64,000 nucleotides of DNA from Cheilinus undulatus (taxonomy: Eukaryota > Chordata > Actinopteri > Labriformes > Labridae), in the NCBI RefSeq assembly GCF_018320785.1, contig NC_054872.1, positions 25,688,769-25,752,768 on the forward strand, in the 5' to 3' direction. The translations under genes and the position numbers were made by a program. This document shows, one piece after another, positions 13,230 to 26,550 of the stretch (position 1 is its first letter; each line of letters opens with the position of its first letter). The notes beneath the pieces were generated by a model that ran no database searches, had not been told where the DNA came from, and worked only from the letters and a program-made list of their open reading frames with translations.

Positions 13230-16200
13230 CTATGCTCGAGGCTCGAGCCTGTGAGAGAGTTCAAACAGAGTCTCCTGATTGTCAATGATATGTAGGTAAT
13301 CAATGTAGCCTCGCACTTCTGAGCTGCTCTTCTGTGTGATGCCATTCCCTGCAGTGAGAGAACATGTTCAAGATAAGAAAGCTGCACACAGGAAGACATT
13401 TAGATCTGTACTGCCCATCAAGCTACACTCTACATGAAAGGCATCTTGTTAATGGTGTGGTAATAAGACATCATATTAAATAATAGCAAATAAAAATGTT
13501 TTTTTTTGTCTTTGGATCACTTTGATCCTAAGCCTTATGTAACAAAATCACCTTTTGAAACATTTGATTAATGTCATTAAGTCATTATTAATTTTGGCAT
13601 CTATTTTAATTAAGCCTTTAAAAAATATTTTTAGTTTTAGTCACATTTTATTCCTTTTTACCCTTTATAGTTTTAGTTTACTTTTAGTCAGGAAAAACTC
13701 AAACATTTTAGTCTAGTTTTAGTCAATAAACGGCCAAACATTTTAGTCTTTACTTTTATTCTAAACATTTTTTTTCCATAAAATAACTTAATCAGACAAA
13801 TTGTACAATATAAACACTCCAATTAATGCATTTTCAGTACTATATATTAAAATATGAAATAACCAGATACAAATACAGACTTTTGGTATGAATATCACTG
13901 ATTTTCATAGATAGTGGTACTCTTATCAATACGCCTTAATTATCTCTGTCTTTATCAGTAACAATAATAGGCCTACTTTTTTATTTGGTGAAAAGATGAG
14001 ATAGCACTCTGTTTGTAACGTGTTTATCTGTTTTACATTGCTGGGACAACAAACATATATCACTCAAACAACTGTATTTAGTTGAGTTTCTTTCCAAAAA
14101 CAGAATTTCATTTAATAGTGTGATACTGGAACACTTTATAATGAGGTTTCAGTTGCCTTCACCTAATAGTCATTTTACTGAGCTCTCCTTGAACACATCA
14201 CAGTGTTACTATACAGGTGCCTCTGAAAAAATAGAAATGTTGATTTTTTTTCCCCCGTGATTTTACTGAAGAAGTGAAACTTCTATAAATCATAGATACT
14301 GCACATCATTACAAAGTGAAATGTTTCCAAACCTCTTTTTTTAATGTTGATTATTATAGCTACAGCTCACCAAAAAATCCAAATGAAATTCAAAATGTAG
14401 TTTTATTTGAAAACAGGACTTTGGACCACTGAGCAACAGTCTGGATCTGTTTATCCTCAGCCGACATGATATGCTAAAGACATTTGTGGTTCAGGATTGG
14501 CATGATGCTGGGAGCACAACACTGTAGCCCATTTCCTGGACCTGCCTGTGTGTGGGGGCCCTTAATCTCTAAATACACTGACACTGCCTGTGTGTACTGA
14601 ACCAGAGTGAGAGAATGAAAGCTCAGGAAAAATTTGAAAATTGGACTTTTCTAAACTATCCCAATATTTTGAGATAGTGGATTTTGATTTTTATGAGCTG
14701 TAAGCCATTAAAAGATAAAAAAAAAAAATCTTGAAATATTTCACTTTGGTTGAGATGAATCTAGAATATGTGGAAATTTAATTTTCTGAAATAAATCACA
14801 GGAAAAAAATTACATATTCTATTTTTTTATGCACCTGTATGTTTCCTTGTTTAGTTTGCCAATAAGCGTCTATCTTGCTGATTTGAACACAGATATTGAC
14901 ATTGGATTTTACTTTTAACCAACCAGACTAACTAAAAAGTTTGCGACAGTGTATTACATCTGCTTAGAGCAAAAATTATGAGGATAACTGTACAGCAACT
15001 TCAGCAGCCAATATCCTGAGTGTACAAGCTACTCACACCGTAAGAGATGTTGTTTCATGGATGAATTTCACATAATGAGGGAGTAAGGCTTGACTTCCTG
15101 GTTCATGCTGCAAGCTACTAGCATTGCATTCTGGGACTGCTCCCCAGATAAATGTAGAAGGCCACATTTAAAAGCTTTTCTTCCCTATTATGTGAGATTA
15201 GTCTGTGAAACATCAATTTTGTTTTACTGTTTAGTAAATCAACCTTATGGAAAGCAGTTTTTAACTGATCAAAGTCCTCAAACAAGGAGTAAGCAGAGGA
15301 GAAGGGTGGAGCTAAGCAGCACATCTCTGCACAATATCTCAGGAGCTGGGGGGGACTAATGAGTCACACATTTCGAAGGTCACATTTTGCACAGCCAGTG
15401 GCAGAGAATAATCTTGGTCCATCACATTAACTTTCTAGTGGCAGTTTAAGCTTTTTATGTAGCAGTCTTTGACATTACATCCAGTGTTCCCACAGTACCG
15501 ATACACATTTAGTGTAATAGCGGCTATGACAAGACACTTACTGTTGCAACTTTAAGATTAAATAATTTCTCTGGCATTGAAAACAGTTGGGAATATTTGA
15601 GGTCGTGAGTACTCAAGTAAAAATATTTCTGAAAAAGATTTAGTCATTTTTAAATTCATTTAAATAGTTTATATTGTAGTTTTGAACCTGTAAGCTGAAA
15701 TTATAAAAACAATGTGAGGATAATGCATTTAACAGCAATAGATAGTTTACAGGTTTAGTTATATTTCTTGCTAAAGTGATCTGTACTTCACACATGGCTG
15801 ATTTTCAGGGAGAAGTTTTAAATTGCCCCTATTGGTTTACAATAGAAGCAAAAACTGTTCGGCGAAAATCTCCTGTTTAAAATTCAGAGATATCACTGCT
15901 TTAAAATCACAAAGAGAACTTCAAGGAGAAGGACTGTGATCTGAATACTGACCCATGTGATCTCTCTGACACTGCCTGATGAGCCTCACTGTCTCTGCTA
16001 TCATGTGCTGGAAAAAAAAACACAAAAACATCATCAAACATCATTTCAAAGCCATCCTCACTGTGCTTGTGTAGAGTAATCTAATATTCTCATGAACTCA
16101 CCAGCTTTTCAAAATTGACAAGGTTGTCATGAAACGTCTTGTTGCCTTCATGAATGAATGTGATATCTAAAACAGACAAACATTTTGTTAGACTCCTTCA

Positions 16201-19200
16201 ACAGGTTATAATCTTTTTGTTTTAAAATGTCAGAGCTGCTTGTTAGAAATGTATTTCACATAACTCTCCCCTCACAGTCGTCACAGAAAGCTGAAATGAC
16301 AGAATAAAGAGTGCACCTTTCAGAAGCAGAGGAATAAAGGGAATCTTTGGCGCCTTCATCTTCTTGAAGGAGTCCCTGTAGGCTTTGTGGTTCAGCGAGG
16401 GATCCTGTGAACACATTGTCAAAACCAATGAGTCCAATCCTCTAGGGGGGGAGCCGTGTGTGCCTGTGCATGCAAGCTTTGTTAAAACTGAAAGACGGCA
16501 GCATTAGAGAGTAATGATCATCCAAAAAGCCTCATGTTTCTCCTTATGCTCACTGGTGAAAACACCTGTTAGTTTCACTTCACACATCACAACGCAGATA
16601 CTTTCATTACCTACAGTGAATTAATGCCACTGTTTTTAGTTTAAAAAAAACAGATAAATATAATATAAACATGCAGATCTGTGAATAATACTTACGGTCA
16701 TGGTTTCTAGCTCTGAAAACAGCTTTTTGAATTTCCCAGGAATTTTCTGCAAAGACATAAAAACTAGTTAGAGTCAGTTCCAGTGATGTAGAGGGGATAC
16801 AGATGAAATGAGCCCTGTCAAAAAGAAGGCCATACTTACATCCCATGTTTGGCTGAGTCTGCTGACTGCTGCAGCGTTCAGGCCCATTATAATGGCAAAG
16901 AAACAGTTGAGATTCCTCTGAGCTTTACAGCTGTTCAAGAACAACAGAGGCACACATGTCAGTCATATCCAAGGTGCAACTTGAAAGGAACACTGCACAT
17001 TAAGACATATTGACCTGATTGGATCAATATTAGTGTCTTTTATATGCACAAAATATAGAACCTAAGTGTAAGTTTGGACATGTGCATGTTTTCAACTGTG
17101 CTATATCACCTTTTCTTTAAACAATACTCTTCAAGCATCTGGGGACTGGAGACACTGATTGTTGAAGTATTGCAAGTGAAATTCTTCACCGTTCTTGCTT
17201 GACATAGATCTTAAGTTGCTCAGCAGTGCAGTGTTTCTGTAATCTGCACTTCATAATGTGCTGTACATTTCAGGAGACAGGTGTGGACTACATTCAGGCC
17301 AGTCTAGAACCTGCATTCTTCAAACGTGAAGCCATGCTGTTGTAACTCGTGCAGAATGTGGCTTGGAATTGTCTTGCTCAAATACGCAGGGACGCCCCTG
17401 AAACATAAATGCAAGTTTCCCATCTTTTGGGCATTAATACACCCCACACCATCACAGTTAACGATATGGATGGCCCTTCTACTCTTTAGCCCTGAGGACT
17501 CAACAGCCAAAAACAATTTGAAATGAGGACTCATCAGACCACAGCGCACTTTTCCACTTTAGGTCAGTCCATCTCAGATGAGCTCAGGACTAGAAAGGTT
17601 GGCAGCACTTCTGGATGTTGTTGACACTTGGCTTTTGCTTTGAATGGTAGTCTTAAGATATATTTGTAGATGCAGCAAAATACTGTGTTGACTGTTAGTG
17701 GTTTTCTGAAATGTTCACAAGCCCATAGTGTGATTTACATCACAGAATGATGTGTGACTTTAATGCAGTTGAAAATACTTTCCTAATATGTAAAAATCTA
17801 TTTTAGTTTTATAACATAAGTGTGAAAGACACCGCTGTCTTTGTATAAGAGTCCTGCACCAGTTCAATTACTTTCAGCTGAGAGGAGAAAATATAGTTGT
17901 ACAATTTCACAGGTGTGGGCATGGGTAAAAAGAGGTAAAAAGCAGAGGCAGGTGACCAAAAAAAAAGAAACTTATAGGCTTAGAGGACAATGGTTACCAC
18001 TATTTTTACATCGAAATAAGTGAATACTGTCAAGAATTTATTCCTTGAAGCTTTGAGGTAATTTTAGGCATATTTTTCACCAGTATTACCTTTTAATTAT
18101 TTCATATAAGAGCTTGTACTTTGGCAAATGCACCGTAGTAGCCTCAGGGAATGACTCTCAAAGTGCCTATGTTGCACACTGTTGTAAGTTTTGAGTTGCA
18201 TTAATTTCTTTAACAGTCTTTAGAAGCGGACAGTCGTTTTAAAAAAAGCAAGTATTAACTAATGCACAGGAGCATGTGTGACTGTGTATTTACATGTGAG
18301 AGTGAAAGAAAAGAGCCCTCTTTTATTTACTTGTTTGGACAGACCTGGGTACTAAATAAGGATAATTGCAGGTCAGGTCTTGGCTCTGAGCACTACAAGT
18401 TTGGGCGGCTACAGGTATTACTAAAACTGGACCCTTGCAGGACTCTGCTTGTATGTCTTTAAAAGCAGAGTTTGAATGGCATGAAAGCTAATGCAGGCCA
18501 CTTATTTGCCACCAGAGGGGGCAGCATTCCCATTCATATCTCAACATCTCACTCTAAAGATGTTCAACCAACAGTATACAGTACACCTACAATGAAAACG
18601 CAGAAGGATGTGATTAGAACTACATACTGTGCGGCAATCTTGATGAACTTCTTGATGAGTTGGACTCTTTTGCACAGCATCGAACACAGCAGCACCTCAG
18701 TCATCACCCACAGCTGGACCTCATCACAGCGCTGCAGCAGCAGCTCCAATGCTACCGTGTGACTGCTGCCACAGTGACGGCTGAAGGTAAAATAAACCAG
18801 CTCTTGCTGTAAAACAACAACATCCAATCAGGAGTTAAGCAAAGCCAAACATGACTGATGTTTAATCTTAAATGTTAAAATCTTCCAACAGGGAGGAAAT
18901 TTAGAGGAAACTGATGATGCATATAAATTCAAATTATGGGACAAACCTCGTGCACTGAGTCAAAGATGGTCCAGTCAAAGTTAGAGAGAGCAACAGCCAC
19001 GTCCCATGTGTTTAAACTGAGCATGCGAGCTGTCCTCTGCTGCAGCTCTGAGTTGTCTGTGAATGGGTTCTGAAGAGATGAAAAAATAACATCAAACAAT
19101 AAAGATCGGTGCTGTTCATTCCTCTAGTCCTTTCTTTAGTCATCAACACATCAAGGATCATTACAAACACTTAAAGACACCTTCATTCATCATTTAATAT

Positions 19201-20721
19201 TAGCTTGTGTCTAGCCTGAATTGTGCATACATGCAGGTATGCTGGTATATACAGCATTTAGACTGTCTTATTTGCTGTTCCTTTGCAGTGTAAATGCATA
19301 TGTATCATCTACAGATGTTTGCAACCTCCCAAGTACTCATTTATATCTTTATTAGATGAGCATTTCACTAAAGGAGCTTGAATTAATTAAATAATGCAAC
19401 AACAAAACGACAACAGTTTAGCTCAGTGTTACATACACCAATGTAAGCTGCATCCAGAAGACGTGATGTCTTAAGTACTTTGACCAAAACGACAACACGC
19501 TGTGCAAGAGATATCATAGAAATACTCCTTCACTGCTTAACCAGATACCCTTTAAATCATAAGGACAAATCAAAGACAGAAAACAGGCAGTCTCTCGTCA
19601 CATAATTCACTAGCCCTGTTAGTAACCATCATTATAATGATACCAGAGCAGGGAAGATATGCCAGCTGATAACAAAAAAGTTGACTGGAATAATTCTCCT
19701 ATTAGGTTTCATGGAAGGTGAAGGTTTCTGTGAGCTGATGGCATTTGTTAACCATTGAACAACAGCTAAACAGGAAAAGATGTGTGCGGAAAGAGTGGCA
19801 GATTTTAGGGCGGATTTGCGTGGTATCAAAAAGTGATTGTTACCACAGACTATTGGACCAATCTAACCAACGAGTCATGTGTTCCAATCACATATCATTT
19901 CATCCAGATCTGGGATTTGAAGACCGCTGTACTAAACATATGTACATGCAGTGTTGATGAGCAGCAGACCACCAACACAGTTTCTAATTCTAAGTATATG
20001 CATGTGTATGTTTTAAGTTGAAAGGACACATTTCCTCACCAACACTTCCCCCAAGTCCTTCCTGCACACATGTAGCCTCCCAACTGGCCGTGAAGAATCA
20101 GAGAAGACTCTGTCATGAGGCTGCAGGAGGAGCCGACCTGCAGAGAGAAAACATATCACAAACAGCAGAATGCCGTTAAAAATCTGTCAGGAAGTGTGAG
20201 CAGCTATCAGTAGTCAGAGATAAGAGCCTGGGTCTGAGGGAGCCAGTCTCTGATAACAAATACTGACTATATATCAGCGAACTGAAAATGCCTCACTCTT
20301 TTAAGTGTTGACACCATGGAGATATGTGGGTCAGTCTTGATTATTTCTAATTTATCTCAGATATTCATGGGTGGGTTCATGAACATCTCAAAATTTGAAG
20401 TATCCAAGCTGCTGGTGGCCTAGTGGTTATGTTTCAGTACCCCATGTATGGAGGCTGTTTTCCTCAACGTGGGCAGCACAGGGCCAAGTTCAGCCTGTGG
20501 CTCCTTTCCTGCATGTCATTCCCCACCTTCTTTCTCTCCAGTTTCTGACAGAATCCACTATCTTATCCCTTAATTCAATCATAGAATCCCCCAAATACTT
20601 TTAAAAATTTTTTAAGGGTTCAGATTTATTTGCTTACAATTTCTTCTAGTCTGATAATTGTGACGGCCTACCTTATGCCTATGAGTGTGGTTGGTTTGGT
20701 TTCCTGGTTCAGCAGCCAATA

Positions 20722-20777
<56 letters not shown>

Positions 20778-23700
20778 AAGCACTTTGAATGAAACCTAAA
20801 TATCCTCAAGATGAGCTGCTGATTTCCTTCACCATTTCCATGGTCTCTAATCAAGGTAAAGGAAGACCATCAGTGGATTGAGCAGTTAACTCTGCACAAC
20901 TGTGTAAATCAGGCCTCAGATTTTTTAAGTAGCTTCTACTCCAACATCTCTCTCTCCTCTCTCCCTCCCAGGCCTCCACCAGCTAGTCGGGTTTCATTTG
21001 CACTCGACAACACTCCACACACATCCATAAATCGCTTCATAACTGATCTTACAGACTTACATAATTATGATTATCTTAACTTTATTTTGCAATAAATTAA
21101 CTTCTTTTAAAACTTGTTCATGTATGACTTCCCTTAATTAGTCAATGGAAAAAGCTGACCACTATAGCATTGTTGTTGCTGGTAAGAGTCATAAAGATGA
21201 GATTCGAAAAACAGTTTTGTTGTCTTTATTTGATCAGGGCGTGTAACCTGAAGGGGAGTTTGAGGCAGAGCCAGTACCAGTTTCAGTTTCTGCACTAGCA
21301 GTTACTCAGGCTACAAGTTTAACTTTTGAGCAACAGAAAGAGTTGTTACTCTTGCAGTATGAGCAGGAGAAGTTTCGTAAAAGCATGGAAAGAGAAGAGA
21401 GAGTAGAGCAGGAGAAGCTTCAAAGAGAGACTGGAGTTAGAGGATGAAGCAACATGCTGAGAGGATGAAGTTAGAGGTTTAAAAGTCCAGGTTGCAGTTG
21501 ATCAGAGAGCTCTGATGCCTCTAGTGGCAGTACATCAGGGTGAGCTGATGTTGTGGCTAACTCACGTTTAGTACCCAAGTTTAACCCTGATTCTTTTTTC
21601 ACTCTTCTGTACATGTTGCAAATGCTAAAAATTGGCCAGATTCAGACCGAGTGCAAATGCTACAATGTGTTCTCACTGGGAGAGCCCGGGAGGCTTATTC
21701 AGCTTTGTGTGGTGATGCTAGTCTGGATTATCAGATAAACAAACTAATGTGGAGTTTGTCCGAGATCTGACTTCCCATTTTCAGCGTTGGTGCTCAGCTG
21801 CTAAAGTTAACACTTTTAATGGTCTTTGTGAGCTGACAATATTGGAACAGTTTAAGAACGCTATCCCTCAGCGCATCGCTACTTATGTAAATGAGCAGAA
21901 GCCCTCTACAGCGCTAAAAGCAGCGGAGTTAGCTGATGACTTTGTGTTAACTCATAAGTCCAGTTTTGTGGAAACATGTTTTTTTTCGGTAAACCTGTTC
22001 ATAATGACAAGAGGTACTGAGCTAGTAGTGTGACAGTCATGAAGCCTGGTTTCTTGCGTGAGCCTGTACTGACAGCAGGTCATGACATCTATAGGTTGTG
22101 TAACAATTGCCCTGAGGAAAGTCACTGGAAAGACAAATGCCTCCTGTTAAAACCAAAAGCCAAGGTTAATTCAGATCTTCACGCTCCTGCAATGCTTTGT
22201 TCCAGAATTTATTAGAAGTCTGTTCATGTAGCCCCTGGTTTTGGTTTGGGTAAAAAATCAGGCAAGGTACTTGACATAATCATTAAAAATTCAGAATTAC
22301 CTCTCATTTTTTTACTTAGAAGTGAACTGCTGAAAGTTAATTAGTGACAAAAGAATTTTCATTCTATGTAAATGTAAAAAATGGTATAAACTGGCATTTT
22401 TCATTTCTGCACAGACTTCCACTACCATGACTGTAGCTGTCAATAGCCACTATTACTTCTGTGATGGTGGATGATGTGTATGGCAGCCAGTTAGTTTAAA
22501 TCATAATTACCCCCGGTGTAAGTGACGGCCACAAGCACCAGTTCACCCTGGGGGACGTCCATTCTGTCTGCTGCCGCCTGCAGCAGCTCCTGGGCCACAA
22601 CACTCACATGAGCCTTCATACTTAAGTATGAGTCCATGGTGATGTAGACATGACACAGCACTGAAACACAAAAGAAACATTACTGAAATAAAATAAGCAG
22701 GATCAACTATCAACACAGCAATATGTCGTTGAGCTGACTCAAGAGAAACAATTACTGTATCACTGTTGCCAAACATCAAAATTTTAGTCTAAAAAATAAG
22801 ATGCTTAATGCTTCTTCATGACTCCTAATGATTGCGTTTTATAACATGAATGAGAATTACATGAACCAAAACTACATGCCAACAGAAGAGAGGACATCGA
22901 GACAAAATGAAGCTAAGAAAGGGAGGTAATGGGGAATATCAGTGAAAAAAAATGAATTAAAAAGCTTCAAAAGAGTTAGACACATGAATGAATTAAAAAA
23001 TTTTATTCATCCTGCACTTCACCATTTTATGGAAAATGTATTATTCTGACGTAAAATTTTAGGATTGGCTTGCAATACACCAGTAATCCAAGAGTTGTTG
23101 TATTGTGATAATACTGTAATCATGCAACACTTATTTGAGTTATATTACAACTAACTAAATAACTAAAACTAAAATGTGAAAATCATTTTAGTTAACTGAA
23201 ACTAAATAAACACTAGGTTTTAACAAAAAAACAAAAACTAACTATAATAAAATAAAAACTGAGACAAAATATCCTTAGCTTTAGTCTCTGACACAACCAT
23301 ACTGACTGGCACCTACATCTAAGCCTGAGGAGAGTAAAATGGTCTGATTTGATTGGTTAAGACTTCACACAGTGGTAGTTTTATATCAGGAGTTGTATTT
23401 AAACATCAGCTTTAAATCAATTAAGTGATAAATGACGAGTAGCCTGTTAGAATATGTTTTAAACAATGTATGAGGCTCACTCAGCCCTGGCATGTATCCG
23501 AAAAAACTAAAACTAACACTAAAGCTAATAAAAACTAAACTAAAACGAAGCATTTTTGCAAAATAAAAACTGAACTAACAGACCAGCAGTAAAAACTAAT
23601 TAAAACTAAACTGAAATTCAACACATAAAGTGAAAACAAAATAAAAATAAAATGGATGAATCTGTGAGCTACTACTAATTCCCACATCTATATAATATCC

Positions 23701-26478
23701 AATATTGCCTAAATGCTTGTCTGTGTCTATCTGTATTAAAAGTAAGGGGCTTCAATGCAAAATAAGCTATACATGATAGCTCATTCATCAAACCACCAAA
23801 ATCAGAGAAAATGAATGTCTTGAAACTAGATTATGTCAGAAAGTCATAATACTAGCTAATAATGAAGGGATCTCCTTGCAGATTTATATTCTTGTGCAAA
23901 TTTCCAAATAATCCACTTCGCTATATTTCCCCAGGGCTTTGAGGACCCTAGTGGGGTCTTAATCAGCTGCCCATTTTTCTAGGACGTCTAGTGTAAAGTG
24001 TTTTGGGCTGAGGGTTACTCCAGAGGAATATCTAACCAGTGTGTGCTGTGGAGTGCAGTGTTACTGCAAGATTGCTTCCTTGATAAAGGCAAGCTTTCGA
24101 ACAATTTAGCTCACCCTCAACCAGAAACAAACTTATCAATTAAATCACCTGAAGTAGGAAGGAAAGGCAATAAAATGGGTTGCCCTTTATTGATAAGGTG
24201 ACCTTGAACAAAGTGAGTGACCCCACAGCACTGCAGTGTACACACTTAGTGAAAAACAAAGCAAGGTTGTTATATAGACCAAGCAGACCCCATAGGTTTG
24301 TCTTGATGAAAGTGAAAACTCAATTTAGTTTATAGATTAAAGTATTTGTGTTTCAAAGTAAAATAAACTTTTACAATATTTATCTCAAAACTTCAGCTAA
24401 TAAATGAAAGAATATCTGTTTGACTAGACTAGATGACTGTTGTCCTTTATTTATTATTGTAATGTTCTTGCTGTTTGGACCTGATATTTAAAACAAAGTA
24501 AAGCATGATCCCAGTCAGACAAAGGGAAATATTAGGTCATATCTCAGGAGTCTGCATTTCTAAACTTCCTCATTCATTCCCTGAAAAGTTGACTATTGTT
24601 CCCTTGTTCAGACTGAACGTCTACTTTGGAAACAGCGTATGATGGAAGAATGTGTGTAGAACGTCATGTTTTATGACTTACCTTCCTTGCTCTCCCTCTG
24701 TGTTCCTCTGGGAGTCAACCCGTTCTCCTTCAGGCTCAATTGGTGGAAAAGCATTTTGCTCTGAACAAGGAGGGAAATACGTGGATTTAGACACATAATC
24801 ACATTCTTTGAAAACACTTTGCAATTTGAATGAACTACAGAACAATGTTTGCAGCAGCAAACAATAGCTCTTACACTTAAATGTATGTTTAAGCCAGTGA
24901 CATTTTCTGTTTGATAAAATAAAGTAAGCAAAAGAGTTAAACTCACCTTTCTCTGAGGGGAGTATTCCTCCGATGTGCTGAAAATAAAGGAGGAAACAAA
25001 TCAGTAAAGCCTCAGATTAGAAAAGAACAAATGTTCAAAATGGATAACAAATTATAACTGCACAGCTTAAGACATTGCACTGTCGTCCTATTTCATCTAT
25101 AATTGACCAAAGTTTATCAACTTGCCTTTTAATACAGACATTTAAGTTTGCAGCCAACCCACTAAATTCCTCCACTGAATTTCTTTTAAATGTTCCTAAT
25201 ATGCCCCATAAATTATATCTTTCATGCCTATAATAAAATGTGGAGCTCACTGCCTCTTGATATTAAAAAATACAGACTGACTACAGACTGAAAAAAATTA
25301 AACTGCCCATCTTTTCATCTCTCTATAAACTGTATTTACATCCAGCTCAGTCTACCCTGGGGTCTCACAGTTAGACTTGCCCAGAAGACCTCCACAGGGA
25401 GGTGACCAAGAGGCTACCCAATCAGATGTCTGAACCACCTCAATTGGCTCTTTTCAAGACAAAGGGTGTCCCTCTGGATGTCTGAGTTCCTTACCCTATC
25501 TCTAAGGCTTAGTCCAATCACCCTCCTAAAGAATTGAATTTCGACCGCTTGAGCCCATGACCTCGATCTTTCGGTCATTACCCAAAGCTCATTATCAAAG
25601 GTGAGGGCTTTGCCTTCCGGTATTATATATCTCATCTAGCCTGGGAACACCTCAGAATCCCCCAAGAGGAACTGTACATTTTGGAGGGATGTCTGGGCTG
25701 ACTAGCTTAACTTGCTGCCACTGTACCTGGATAAGCAGGATGGATGGATGATCTAGATCAGAGGTGGAATTATCACAGTTTTTTACATAAGCTTTAATCT
25801 GGTGTTTACTGTGTGTTACTTAACATTTTACTCATGTAACATTTTACATACTTTCAATCCTCATTTTTTAATTTCACAAATGTACCATTGTGTTGGGACA
25901 CACAGAATTCATAAACAGATACAAGCACTAAGTTTATACCCAAATGACAACAATGATAACAGTAGGCTTGTGCTTAAAAATCGATGTGGAAATATATCAT
26001 CATGCACACCTTAATGATACACATATCGACACAGATTTCACAGAATCGATTTGGCTGTAGATGCTGTGTTAACAAAAAAGCCAACAGACATAGTAGTTAA
26101 TATTAAAAACATGGTGTAAGTGTTTGGCAAAACATTATTTTTTATATACTTTACAAGACAGCTCAACTTTTTTAGGTAATCGGGTTCAACATTTTTGTAG
26201 TCTTTACTGTTCTATTCTTTAACCTTCATATTTTTTTACCTATTATTGTCAACAAAAAGTATAATTAGTTGACAGGGATGCTGGTTTAGCTTGGCCGGTA
26301 GAGAAGGTAACTCATGTACACAGTCCTTGTTGCACTGGTCACAGGTTCAACAGCCAGCTGAACAGGCAATCTATTTCATACACTTCTTCCACTGCTCTCT
26401 CTACACACTTTAGTGTCTCTAAACAGCTATTCAACTGAAAAAAGGGGTTAAGACCCCAAAAAAGTCGTTGACAATATA

Positions 26479-26550
<72 letters not shown>

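Noticed and set aside
20400-20480. tRNA gene
   Set aside because: The head is tRNA-like but decayed and fused to a SINE body; the same holds at 26276, 34495 and 61845. No intact cloverleaf was found.
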